Of a DNA stretch of 64,000 nucleotides, positions 44,708 to 55,685 are shown piece after piece. The first letter of the stretch is position 1, and every line of letters begins with the position of its first letter. The stretch lies in assembly GCF_026210795.1 (NCBI RefSeq), contig NC_089435.1, positions 992,001 through 1,056,000 of the forward strand, in the 5' to 3' direction. Origin of the DNA: Rhizophagus irregularis (Eukaryota; Glomeromycota; Glomeromycetes; Glomerales; Glomeraceae). The translations under genes were made by a program, and so were the position numbers. The notes under the pieces are model-generated. The model searched no databases, was not told where the DNA came from, and saw nothing but the letters and a program-made list of their open reading frames with translations.

Positions 44708-46318
44708 TTAATAATTCCGAGTAAATTCAGGAAAACTTACCATTAAGCTTTTATGACTTTGCACTTTAATATCATACAACTTAAATTCCTCCACTTCATC
44801 TTTCAATGAAACCAATTCCTTATAGTCATAGTTTCCATAATCTGATGTACTTTCAAAGGAATCTATAATAGCCAAATATTTTACTCTTTTCTTTTTCATA
44901 ATATATTTTTTTATACAAGATAAAATATCTTGACCTTCTAAATTTTTGATCAACAATTTCTTAATAAAAGTATCTTGAGAATTTTTCAAGAATACTTCAA
45001 AATCACTCAATTTAATGTGAAGACACAAATCTAAATATTCTAATTTAAAAGGAAGAATTTGTCCTAAATTTTGTAATACAATTGAATTATATTCAATATA
45101 ATTTTTCCAATCTGTTATCTTAATTGTAAGATAATTAAGACTTTGTTTCAAATTTTCAATCAGATTGAATAATAAATAAATAATCCGATTTTCAAATTTT
45201 TCAAATTTACTTAAATTAAGTAATTTAATATTTTTACAATATTTTATAATTGATTCAAATAATTGTTCATTTTGAATTACAAATTCACTCCCAAAATTCT
45301 CTAAATATCCACCACATTTTTGTAATAATAATTGAAATGATGATTCATCAATTATCTCACTTATAATTAAAGATTTTAATTTAAATGGTCTATTTAAATT
45401 AGTAATTTGTTGAATAAAGCTAGTATTTAAGGGATGACAATAAATGAGATGAACAGATTCTAAAACTTTTAATTGATCAAATATTTTATCTAAATTGATT
45501 ATACGTTTAAACTTAACTCCATATAATGTGATAGTATTTAAAGTGTTTGAACAATTATAATCTTTTGTTAATAATAATGACTGATATAAAAAAAAGTCAT
45601 TAGCCTTTAAAGAAATTACTTTAAGATTTTGATGTAAATTAATTAATTTTAATATATTATTTTTAATTATCATATTTTTATTAGGACCACTAGAAAAACT
45701 ATTACAAATATAAAGGTTTAAATTTTTAACATTGTGAATAAAATTTGGATTTTGTAAAATTAATAATAAAATATCATTCAAATAATAATCCAAATTATAA
45801 AAGATCTCAATTTCAAAAGTATTTAAATTTGTCTCATTATTAATAAATAGTTTAAATAATGACATTTGAATTAATCTTTCAAAATCATCATTCTCAATTA
45901 AACATCTTTTTTCAGGTTTTAAAGTTTTAATAATATTTTTATACCACTCATGAGTAGAAAATTTAATCTCAAATGTATTCAAATATTTTATAAAACTAGG
46001 ATAATTGAAAAGTGTATTTGAAGGAAATAAATTATCCTCAATTCCATATTCATTTAATTTTGTATTTAAATCTTCATTTAAATTATGTAAATAAATTTCA
46101 ATAAAGTTATATTTTTTTGTTTCTGAACTACAAAAAAAATATTTCACATTCGGAGGATTTGAAAATGGATTTTCCCATAATAATGGAATTGTTAAACGAC
46201 ACCATAATCTGTTAACTAAAATACATGAATATAAAGTTGAAAAATCATTTTTAAAATACTTTAAAATATCATATGTTAATTCTGGTAATTCTCCCGAGAA
46301 TATTTTTGAACAAGACAT
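44708..46318 (-). CDS. F-box/LRR protein, 536 aa
   Basis: One exon on the minus strand from ATG 46318 (MSCSKIFSGELPELTYDILK). The N-terminal 50 residues form an F-box (LYSCILVNRLWCRLTIPLLW). The remainder is a leucine/asparagine-rich repeat region (for instance LHQNLKVISLKA, FDQLKVLESVHLIYC, FKLKSLIIS). The expected role is the substrate-recognition subunit of an SCF ubiquitin ligase: the F-box binds Skp1 and the repeats bind the target. It is the only intact member of the local group; the plus-strand copy at 41803 is frameshifted and the copy at 50668 is decayed. The last residues are uncertain: AATGGTAAGT at 44741 could be a donor with an acceptor ending 41 bases on, giving a product ending KSLMY instead of the longer tail. 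Confidence 0.9.
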   Translation of the reverse strand: MSCSKIFSGELPELTYDILKYFKNDFSTLYSCILVNRLWCRLTIPLLWENPFSNPPNVKYFFCSSETKKYNFIEIYLHNLNEDLNTKLNEYGIEDNLFPSNTLFNYPSFIKYLNTFEIKFSTHEWYKNIIKTLKPEKRCLIENDDFERLIQMSLFKLFINNETNLNTFEIEIFYNLDYYLNDILLLILQNPNFIHNVKNLNLYICNSFSSGPNKNMIIKNNILKLINLHQNLKVISLKANDFFLYQSLLLTKDYNCSNTLNTITLYGVKFKRIINLDKIFDQLKVLESVHLIYCHPLNTSFIQQITNLNRPFKLKSLIISEIIDESSFQLLLQKCGGYLENFGSEFVIQNEQLFESIIKYCKNIKLLNLSKFEKFENRIIYLLFNLIENLKQSLNYLTIKITDWKNYIEYNSIVLQNLGQILPFKLEYLDLCLHIKLSDFEVFLKNSQDTFIKKLLIKNLEGQDILSCIKKYIMKKKRVKYLAIIDSFESTSDYGNYDYKELVSLKDEVEEFKLYDIKVQSHKSLMVSFPEFTRNY

Positions 46319-46824
46319 AGTGGAGAGCAAAAGAAAAAGTATTTGTAAAACTATTGTGTCAGCCGCCGGATAAATTTAATTAATTTTTAGAACGGCAAAT
46401 ACATAAAAAGGTAACAATCATGAAAAAAATGTGTAGTGCTGATCTCTTGTTACCTATTTATATATTTTCCCGATAATAGTCGTACAAGTCGTACAATTCA
46501 TGTCAATTAATAGTAACAATTGTGACGTAAAAAAATGCTGATCCGCATGTGATCGATAGAATTTCTATAAGTATATAGCTATGCCGTTCAATCCGTTCAT
46601 CAATTTAAATAATAATTGTTTGTTGTCAGAGCAAGATTTTTTTTTTAAAAAAAAAGGTTCTCTTTGTATACTGATATGAAAATTTTTTACAATCAATTTG
46701 TTATTTAATTATTATAGTATTTATTGAGTTCATCTAATAATTCAGTAAGAAGATCAATATCTTGTCGTAACATTCTATGATTTATACTAATTTATTTATT
46801 TTATATATTTGGTTCAAATATTAT

Positions 46825-46939
46825 GTCACACTTTATTGAAATTTATTTACATAATTTAAATGATTATGATATGGAATTAGTTATGATTATTTCCTTCAAT
46901 ACATTATTTAATTTTCCTAGTTTTATTAAATGTGTTTAG
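46825..46939 (+). pseudogene. F-box gene fragment
   Basis: Plus strand encodes HFIEIYLHNLNDYDMELVMI, then FNTLFNFPSFIKCV, and a stop. This corresponds to residues about 60-110 of the intact F-box protein at 44708-46318 (FIEIYLHNLNEDL, then NTLFNYPSFIKYL). It has no F-box start or repeat region. A poly-T/poly-A block like that before other starts lies near 46640. Confidence 0.7.
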
Positions 46940-49330
46940 ATACCCATCACCCCTACTGACCGATAATAATATCCAACAACAGATAACTATAGTTTGTTAA
47001 ATTTAATATATGAATATATACGAAATTTCATCCAAAAGATAGGCTGGCTTTTAGACGCAGTAAAATTACTCGATAAGATTACTTGATTTCAAATCTGCAA
47101 AATAAATAGCAACTGAGGCAGAAAAATAAAACAACATTACTGATTCACATTTCACTACACTCTGCCTCATATTTTTTTATCTCCCTCGATGCTTTTACTG
47201 ATTACTATCAGTGCATCACGTATTTCACGCATCACGGGATCAGTTCTCGGTATCTGTGATCTGATAAAAGTCACACTTTATTAAAGAGTCACAAATCCAC
47301 AAGAAATTTTGTTAACTACCACCTAAAACTTAAAAGAAAAAAAAATGAAATTTAGTCTTGAAAGAAATGAAAAAGAAACAAGAATTACTAAGATATCAAC
47401 CTCAATTTTCAAAGAAAATCAGTGGAATCTAAAAAAAAAAAGAAGAGCTGCTGAAACCTAAAAAGAAAGAAAAAATATGAAGGGTTTATTTTTTTAAAAT
47501 TAGTTTAATATACCATTCAAAAGGACTTTTATTTGGAAATTATAGCGATGCAAGTTATTTTACATGTGCTTGATGGTCATCAAAGTCTGGTAACTTTATG
47601 TTTTCAATATATTCCTTTCAATTTTTCTTAACAATTATCAAATTTCAGTCTTTTTTTAAGCGAAATTGTCACGTGTTAAATTATAACAATATCTTTGCAA
47701 GAAAAACTTTTAAAAGTCGTTGAATAAACCTAAAGTAATTCAAGATTATCAGCAGAAATTGTGACATCAATAAGACTATTTAACCAATAATAATTAACAA
47801 TATAAAAATAATTTTTTTTTATTAATAAAATGGAAATAGATTACTTTAAAAATATAATTCTATTTTCTTTCTTTGCTCTTTTTATAGATAATGCATTTTT
47901 AAAATAATTTGAAGATAAAAGATAATGTTTACAATTTTTTTTAGAATCGACACTGCGGATTCGGTCGTTCGTGATCACGTGATGATTGACAATTTTTAGA
48001 AGATTGCTGAATGTAATAATATCCTTTCCTTTACCTAATCAAATAGTATAAGGTATGATTCATATTTGTGAATTTGTAAATTAAAAGAAAAAAAAAGCGA
48101 AAAAAGAAATTTCGTATATACGACAGAAAAATAAACTAATCCTAACTCAAAAAATGAAATGATATGAAATGAAATTTACTGATGAAAATAAAAAATAATA
48201 TAAATGAATAAATATAAGTAACCAATTCTATCTATTGTTATATAATTCAATTTCAGCAAGATTTATATGGTTAAATGATTTATTTCAAGCAAGAAAAGGA
48301 AAATCGAAATAAAAATGGTTGATATATAGTATGTTAAATTCGTTAAGATGAATTTTAAGTTAATAAAATTATTATGCATTATCATGTCTTTTGATCATAA
48401 AAATAAATAAAATTATTAATTAAATTGCAAAAAAAATTACGTCTTTTCTGACTTAAAGTAAAAAAAGTAAAAATTACCATAATTAATATATATTTAACAT
48501 TTATAATTTTTTTAATCGTGTAAGATTTTATTTATTTAAAAATCAAGCTGCAAGATATTACAGGCCAGTTTTAAGCCAAGTACGGTCCGACCAAAAATTT
48601 AATAATAATTATATAGGCCAAAAACGGATGTTGTGAAACTTTTTTTTTATTTCTAATTAGAAATGTAACTTGTCATTTTTTTACTTTCTATTTTTGTAGA
48701 TTTCGGTTTCAAGTATAGAAAACAGAAATGTATGCATCAAGTATTGCAAAACTTTTTTTTTAATATATTAATTAGGAACGTTTATTAACGTTTCTTGTTG
48801 TTTTTTAGATTTTCAGGTTCGAAACACTGAAACACCATAACAGCAAGTTTTACAACACCTGTTGTGAAACTTAATTCTTATTTATATTTGTTTTCATTTT
48901 TTTTTAAAAAAAAGAAAACGATTACTAAATTTCCCGTTTCTCTTTACGAACTTTTATTTATTTATTTTATTATTAATATCATTCTTTAATTTTTCTCTAA
49001 AGTGTGAATTATCAAACACTTTATACGCCTATTTGTGACTTCCTGATGTTTATTTAAATAGAATCCATTGATTATTTATTAAAGCTATTTCTTGATAGGT
49101 GTATAATAAACATATATTCAATACATATAATACAATATACTGCAGTACACCTCAGATTTTTCGATTGATAAAATCGTTGCACTGTACAATAAATAAAAAA
49201 TATCATGATAATCTCTGTAATAAATAAATGTATATTTTATTTAAAATATAAAAAGCAAATTTACAAGCGACTTTATATGAAAGTTTATTCCCATCTGATA
49301 TTTTTAAATTGCTATATAACTGTAATTAAT
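46940..49330. other. AT-rich intergenic, 2.4 kb
   Basis: No open frame above 60 codons. A loosely repeated motif (GTTGTGAAACTT and TTGCAAAACTTTTTTTT) occurs at 48610-48880. Nothing else recognised. Confidence 0.5.
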
Positions 49331-50668
49331 CAATTGCCCTCATAAACTTAGACACGCCAATCACTGAACTATAGAAATCTACAAATTCAATATTGTACAA
49401 CCTAAAACTCTCCTTCTTTCAATAAAAACAATTCCTTACTACCAGTAGCCGTTTCACAATAAGATTCATTAATAGCCAAATACTTCACTCTTTTCTTTTT
49501 CATTATATATTTTTCTATGGAGGGTATCCATCCCTATAAAAAAAACTCTGGAAAAAACTCTGATAAATGTTCATTTTTCTAGTTTTCATTCCGAAGAAAC
49601 TCAGACACGTGATCATTTTTCTAAAAAATTTTTTATAGGGCCTAATTTATGTAATAATGGATTAATAATTTCTTAATAAAAGTATTTTGAGAATTCTTTA
49701 GAAACAACTTTAAAATCCCTTCTCTTAATGAAATAAAGTTATAAACATGAATATTCTAATTTAGGAGGAACTAATTTTTTAATACTATTGAGCTACATTT
49801 AGTATCATGCTGTAAATGAATTGAAAGATAACTGAGATTTTGTTTAATATTTTCAATTAAATATAATATTTGATAAATAATCTGCCATAAAATTTAAGTA
49901 ATTTGATTTTTTTTACAATATTTTATAATTAATTCAAATAATTATTGATTATTGGCAGAATATTTGTGGTGGTTCATAACTACTAGAATCAATCCCAAAA
50001 TTTTTTAAATAATTACAAAATTTTTTGTAATAATAAATCTAATGATTCAATTTGTGAATATTTCACTTATAAATAATGATTTCAATTTGAAATGGTTTAG
50101 TTAAATTAATAATTTGTTGAGAAAAATTATTATTTAAGGAAGAACAATGAATGATATGAATAGATTCTAAAACATTTAATTGTTCAATTGCTTCATCCAG
50201 ATTGTAAAAATCAACGTAATAAAAAATGATTGTATTTAAAGTATTTGAACAATTATATATATTTGATGATAATAATGATTTAAATAAAGATAAAAAACCT
50301 TTATTTATTAAAATTTTCTTGAGATTTTGATGTGATTGAATTACTTGTAATATGCGATTTTCAATTATCGTACATTCAACGCCAATGACAAATTATGTGT
50401 ATTAAAATATTTTAAAAACTTAGGACAATTGAACAGTGTATTCAAATATAATGAATTAGTAATAATTTTATATAATCATTTGCGTAAGTATCAATAACAT
50501 GATAAATTTTTTTTAGTTGAAAATGGATTTTCCCATAATAATGGAATCGCTAGGTGACACCATAATCTGTTAACTAAAATGCATGAATGTAAAGTTGAAT
50601 TGAAAATATTCTATAATTTTTTATATTAGCTCGGGTAAATCTCCTGAAAATATTTTTGAACACGACAT
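49331..50668 (-). pseudogene. Decayed F-box/LRR gene, third MSCSKIF copy
   Basis: ATG 50668 gives MSCSKIFSGDLPELI and then a stop. Downstream pieces of the same family appear in several frames and in order: the LWENPF equivalent near 50530, the FNCPKFLKYFNT equivalent near 50410, the SNTLNTI equivalent near 50230, and the C-terminal KRVKYLAINESYCETATGSK equivalent near 49450-49500. It has many stops and shifts. A small inverted-repeat element (49532-49640) interrupts its 3' part. Confidence 0.8.
49532..49640 (-). mobile_element. 109-bp MITE with CCCTATAAA ends, copy 2
   Basis: Reverse-orientation copy of the 14243-14350 element: starts CCCTATAAAAAAAACTCTGG and ends TTTTTTATAGGG. The tips are better inverted repeats here than in copy 1. 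It lies inside the F-box relic, so insertion came after the gene family spread. Confidence 0.75.
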
Positions 50669-51129
50669 ATTGTAATTGAAAGTGAAAGGGGAGGGAAGGG
50701 GAAGTATTAAATTGTTATTATTACGCTGATCTGAGTAAATTTATATTCATTTTTGGAGTGAGGCGCAGTTTTAATAAAACCATGGAAATTGTGGCTATAC
50801 TAATTTCGCCCCGGGGGCTAAAAACTCTTTCCGCCGATCATCATATCCACAAATTTTAGGACGAATGAAAAGTGGAAGAGTGCAACAAGGCTTATGTAAA
50901 ATTTATTTTAGAACCAGACAAATTCGTTTCGTGGCGATGCAACAAAATACAGCACATGGCTTGCCATAGGCGGCATGATCAAAAAGGAAATAAAAACTTT
51001 TTCGAGGAACCAATAATATTTTATTTTATTTTAAAAATTTAGACAATGACGGAAGCCATACAAGTAGGAACCAATAATATGGAAGATTGGTGCACTATCG
51101 GTTAGGCGACTTAGGCGTCACCATTTTTC
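50669..51129. other. Less AT-rich intergenic
   Basis: Slightly higher GC with a CCCCGGGGG block near 50810. No gene recognised. Confidence 0.4.
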
Positions 51130-52534
51130 GCATCATTTAAAAATCAATCATGAACATGATTGCAATCTTGCACTGGAAATTATTAATGGAGCGAGACCAA
51201 GTATTATATCAGGTACTCCCTTTGTATATAAGCAGTTAATGACACAATGTTTGGAGGCTGATTCAAAGAGACCTGCTGATATAGGTTGTCTTTATAATAA
51301 AATATTTGAAATAAGAAATATTTATTATCAAAATAGTTTAAAGAACCCATGTGATGAACTACCATTCCACAAGTGTAATATTAATTTATATCATTTTTTT
51401 TCGATCAAACAAAAGTAGAAGTTTTATAACAGATTATGGAAGCCGATAAATTACAAGTAAATTTTATAACTTTGAAAATTTATCATCATTAAAACCTAAA
51501 AATGCGACAGAACGTACTAAATCATATTATTTGTGTGTTATATTTAAAAATATTGAACTAATTTATAAATTCTTTTGATTCGACCAAAAATAGAGAAACA
51601 AAGAGGTATATAATTTATTATTATAACATGACATGATATAGTAAGTAGTATTCATTAAAATTATTGATACATTTATAGCGTTTCATAGTAAACCTTATGT
51701 TTTTAATTTTTCTGATAGTAGTAAGTATTAAAACATTTATTTTTTTTTAATGTGATTTTCTTATTAATTTTTTATTGAATTTAGATAATTCAAGCACATT
51801 AAAAAAAGTACAGAGCTGTTTTGAGGGTAATTAAATTAACTATTATATAATAATTTGTGTTATTTAAAAGTAACCATTTTTTAATAATTCGATTAGACCT
51901 TAGTGTAAATTTGACAAACAAATTTAAAAAAATAAAGATAAATTCCAAAAATGGTAAGAAATCGATTGTAATTTTAATGAAAAATTGAAAATTATTAATT
52001 GACTTAAATTTAATTATTTGTCTAGATAAGAAAATGAATTATTCCAACAAAGAAACAAATAATAATATAAATAATAATCATTATAACATGAACTTCTAAA
52101 GTAAGGTTTTATTCTAATATATATAATGAAGCAGTAATTAAATTTTATAATTAGTATGCATATTAATAGTCATACTTATTAATAATTATACTTTTTTCAA
52201 ACAAATGATAATAGTGGAAGAAGGTAGGTATTTATTAAAATATATGGTATTGCATTATTACTGTACTGTACATGTAGTTTTTGATTAATTATTTAATTAC
52301 TTCAGTTGATAGTATCTCGAGTAAAGATTTGACAAATGAACAGTATAATTACAGGTAAATTATTTTAACCAATATAAACTAATTATGTCATCTCATTGGA
52401 TAGTAAAAAATAATCAAAAAATATAGTATAAAGTTGGTAATTGAATCTTTTTCAAGTTTAAAAAAAAAAAGATTATGTAGACATAATTAATTCAGAAGAT
52501 CAAGATGAGTTGGAAATTCCTGATGGTAAATAAA
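51130..52534 (+). pseudogene. 5'-truncated kinase with phase-1 mini-exon tail
   Basis: Starts inside the C-lobe (INHEHDCNLALEIINGARPS, then YKQLMTQCLEADSKRP); the N-lobe and catalytic loop are missing. A tail region with FENLSSLKPKNATERTKSYY follows in another frame. Then come short exons bounded by GT-AG that begin and end in phase 1. These are near 51785 (DNSSTLKKVQSCFEG), near 51898 (DLSVNLTNKFKKIKINSKNG) and at 52215-52223 (9 nt, VEEG across the joins). The last begins near 52471 and ends SEDQDELEIPDGK with a stop at 52534. One exon (near 52026) runs into a stop, so the tail may be decayed or alternatively spliced. The tail style matches the region upstream of the kinase at 33233. Confidence 0.65.
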
Positions 52535-52789
52535 AAGAGGGCTTATATTAAAGTATTGATTTTTACTAATAGATTATTTATATTGTTCAAACACTTAGTA
52601 AAATAATAGAAACTCTATTAGTCTGTGATTTGAAATATTAATGTTGAAGTTTTACATGATCGAAATTCCTATTTATATGAATAATTAACATATAAAATAT
52701 AAATAATATAAATGTAAAAATATTTAAAATTTTATATGAAAATTATAAATTATAAATAATAAATAATAAATAAATAATTAAGATAATAA

Positions 52790-53545
52790 ATATAATTAAA
52801 ATTTATTCAATACCTCTAATATCTCTCATGAGATTTTTTTCTTTTGTTATCATTTCAATGTACTTGTACCACTGATGCATGAAGCTATTTAAAGTATGAA
52901 CGACTGAATATCTTTGTATTGCATGATAAATATCATAGGCAGTAATACTTTCTATTTAATTTTTCTATACAATTAATTTTTCTTTTGAGTATCAAAATCT
53001 ATGTTTAATTTTTTTTTTTTTTTATTACAAAGGAAAAATTTATTATAAAAGAAAAATATACAAAATTGAACTAATTTAGTTTAAATACAAGATCAAATAA
53101 AAACTAATAAAAACCTTGGTGACTTAAGAACATGTGTTCAAAAGAACTATCTACCATCATGCCTGCCCAAATACTTTCACATGCATAAAGCATCCTACTG
53201 GTATTTGTACATCCTTTGGTGACTAGCTCAAAGATATTTCTCTACAAAAAAAAATAATAAAACAAAAAAATAAAACAATTCTAAAACCTAAAAAAATCTA
53301 GTATATCCTAAATTAATTTATGTAAAACATCTAAAATTTCCACTAAGACCTTAGATCATGATGTTTTACGGGACTTATCTTCCTTCTGCATTTTATGTTT
53401 CTCAGATTTTGTCTCTTGTGGTTTCTTTTTAGAATTCTTAGAATTCTTTTGACTTTTATCAGTCTTTCAACTTCCTGAAGTTCTTTTCTGATCCTTGTTG
53501 GCATTATTGCCTAGAGTTCCGAATGGGACAGGTCAGGTCAGGTTA
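52790..53545 (-). pseudogene. Unidentified gene remnant, three pieces
   Basis: In minus-strand order there is a Lys-rich segment near 53370-53540 (KTDKSQKNSKNSKKKPQETK, then SEKHKMQKEDKSRKTS and a stop). Next is RNIFELVTKGCTNTSRMLYA, then CESIWAGMMVDSSFEHMFLS, near 53110-53240, ending in a stop. Last is ESITAYDIYHAIQRYSVVHT, then LNSFMHQWYKYIEMITKEKN, near 52805-52955, ending in a stop. Residue composition is clearly protein-like, but frames do not connect. The family is not recognised. It may be one gene with introns and decay or two neighbours. Confidence 0.5.
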
Positions 53546-53779
53546 ATTGATAAACCTGACCTGAAATTTTTTTTCAGGTCAGGTCAGGTCAGGTCATATC
53601 AGATTATCTGTTTGACCTGACCTGAACTGAAACCTGAAAATTTTCAGGATTTATATTAAAATATCAAAAAAAATGGTGCAAAACATTTGTTTTTGAAATA
53701 TCACGATTCAGTTTTTTATATTAAAATCATATAAAAAGGTGAATCGCAATACTGCAACTAACTTTTTAAATATAAAATC
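53514..53779. mobile_element. Element end with GACCT pentamer repeats
   Basis: Begins AGAGTTCCGAATGGGACAGG, then runs of GACCT/AGGTC in both orientations to about 53645, followed by AT-rich sequence containing one hairpin unit (AAAAAGGTGAATCGCAATAC, then TGCAACTAACTTTTT). This hairpin unit is the same kind as the satellite at 57221-57820. The element seems cut at 53779 by the following one. Confidence 0.5.
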
Positions 53780-54642
53780 AATGGCGGCGACCCTGTCGCC
53801 ATGGTGACCCTAATCACGTGATTTTATACTATATTTTGATTGGTCAACTTTTTTTATTTTTGTTAAAAAATTTGCAACACTTTAATTCGCAAAAAGTTTT
53901 TGATTTTACACAATAAAATAATGATATACTGTATAGTTAAAAATCGTTTAATTAAAGTTTACTAATAGAGAAACATTGTAAAATTTATATTTTATTTTTA
54001 ACAGAACTAGTAATTTTGATACACAAAAAAAAAATGACAACAACAGAGTTAAAAACAAAATCAAGATGAAAAACAAGACTCACAAAGAAAGTTGAAGAAT
54101 TAAATGATAATGAAACCCATGAAATCAAAGAACAAACCCTATGACATTGAAAAGTAAAGCCTGCGAAGTCAAAGAGTGGCATAAAGTAAAAAAAATATAG
54201 TTAGTAAAGTATAATGTAAACAAGAACCTAAAGAATAAAAAAGAAAAAAAGAAAAAAATACTCAACGCGAAAAAAAGCTCATAATAAGGCTAAAGGATGA
54301 AACTTATAAAGTAAGTTAAAGAACAAAATAATAACAAAACCTGTGAAGTTAAAAGTAAAACGCGTCATATAGTGTTGAAGAGGAAGGAGTTAAAGAACGG
54401 CATAGAGAGTCAGTAAAGAACAAATTAAAAAACAAAGGCAAGAAAAAAAAGGATGTACCTTAATTGTAAAACTGGAAGAACCTAAAGACCTAAAAAAAAA
54501 AAGAAAAACAAAAAAAGCAAGAAAAGAATGAAAAAACATACCAAAAAAATGAAAAGGAAGGAAAAAAGGAAAGGAAAATAAAATCAAAAAAGAGAAAAGG
54601 GAAATAAAACGAAAAAAAAGTCAAAATTAAAACAAGTAATAG

Positions 54643-55507
54643 AGCTCTGAAACCTGACTCAACAGATCAGGTGACCTGACGAGTTGACCCAAAATATTCA
54701 GGTCAGGTCATCAAATTCATGACCTGATACGGGTCGGGTCAGTGCTGGTCAGTACCCGACCCGACCCATTGACCTGACATATATTTGGGTCAAATAAATT
54801 AAATAACGCCAAAACTTATAATGATTCCAGCGTTTTTACATGTAAAATCAAAAGAAAAATGCCAGAACTAATGATTCTGGCGTTTTTACATGTAAAATCA
54901 AAAAAAAATGCCGAAACTATCAGTTTTGGCATTTTTACATGTAAAATCAAAAGAAAAACACCAGAACTAATGATTCTGGCACTTTTACATGTAAAATCAA
55001 AAAAAAATGCTGAAACTATCAGTTTCGGCATTTTTACATGTAAAATCAAAAGGAAAAATGCCGGAACTAATGATTCTGGCATTTTTACATGTAAAATTGA
55101 AAAAAAAATGCCGAAACTATCAGTTTCGGCATTTTTACATGTAAAATCAAAAAGGAAAAATGCTGGAACTAATGATTCTGGTGTTTTTACATGTAAAATT
55201 GAAAAATAAATGCCAAAACTATCAGTTTCGGCATTTTTACATGTAAAATCAAAAGGAAAAATGCTGAAACAAATAGTTTTGGCATTTTATATAAAAACAA
55301 AAAGTAAAAAACGTTACAAAACATTTTTTTACAATATTTAATAATAAAACTTTGGGTAACCCAAGTTACCTGAAGTGACCTGAATACTTTTAGGTCAAAT
55401 GGGTCGGGTCAGATCAGAACAGTTTACCCGACCCGACCTGACCTGAAAAAAAATTTCGGTTCGGGTTAACCAGGTAACCTGACCTGACCTGGCCCATTCA
55501 GAGCTCT
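54643..55507. mobile_element. Nested foldback element with GACCT ends and hairpin core
   Basis: The left tip AGAGCTCTGAAACCTGACTC and right tip (reverse) AGAGCTCTGAATGGGCCAGG are inverted, each followed by irregular GACCT/GACCC pentamer runs (to 54790 and from 55355). The middle is the hairpin satellite described separately. It lies within the 53780-55683 element, so it inserted later. Confidence 0.65.
54810..55320. repeat. Hairpin satellite, about 60-bp units
   Basis: About nine units in which GCCAGAACTAATGATTCTGGC or GCCGAAACTATCAGTTTCGGC (each a short hairpin) alternate, separated by GTTTTTACATGTAAAATCAAA. ACATGT is itself palindromic, so each unit can form two stems. The long frames on both strands here come from the repeat and are not genes. 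Confidence 0.85.
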
Positions 55508-55685
55508 AACAAGTAAAGCAATAATAAAGAGAAAAGGAAACAAAAAAAGGAGGGAAAAAGAATAACAAAAAAAGGGGGAAATAATAACAAATAACTGAAG
55601 ACTGACATAATTGTAAATATTAATTGGCCAATCAAATTTGATCACATGATTTAGGGTCACACTGGCGATACGGGTCGCCAATGAC

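Larger units (their letters stand above)
53780..55683. mobile_element. 1.9-kb element with imperfect 65-bp inverted ends
   Basis: Left end 53780-53846 (ATGGCGGCGACCCTGTCGCC, then ATGGTGACCCTAATCACGTG, then ATTGGTCAA) pairs with 55617-55683 in reverse. The left interior (53980-54600) is purine-rich on the plus strand, and a second element (54643-55507) sits inside. The CACGTGA...ATATTTTGATTGGTCAA order copies that of the element at 21823. No transposase frame. Confidence 0.65.

Noticed and set aside
54816-55209. Opposing 88 and 116 codon frames with internal repeats
   Set aside because: They are translations of the hairpin satellite; no start context or unique sequence.
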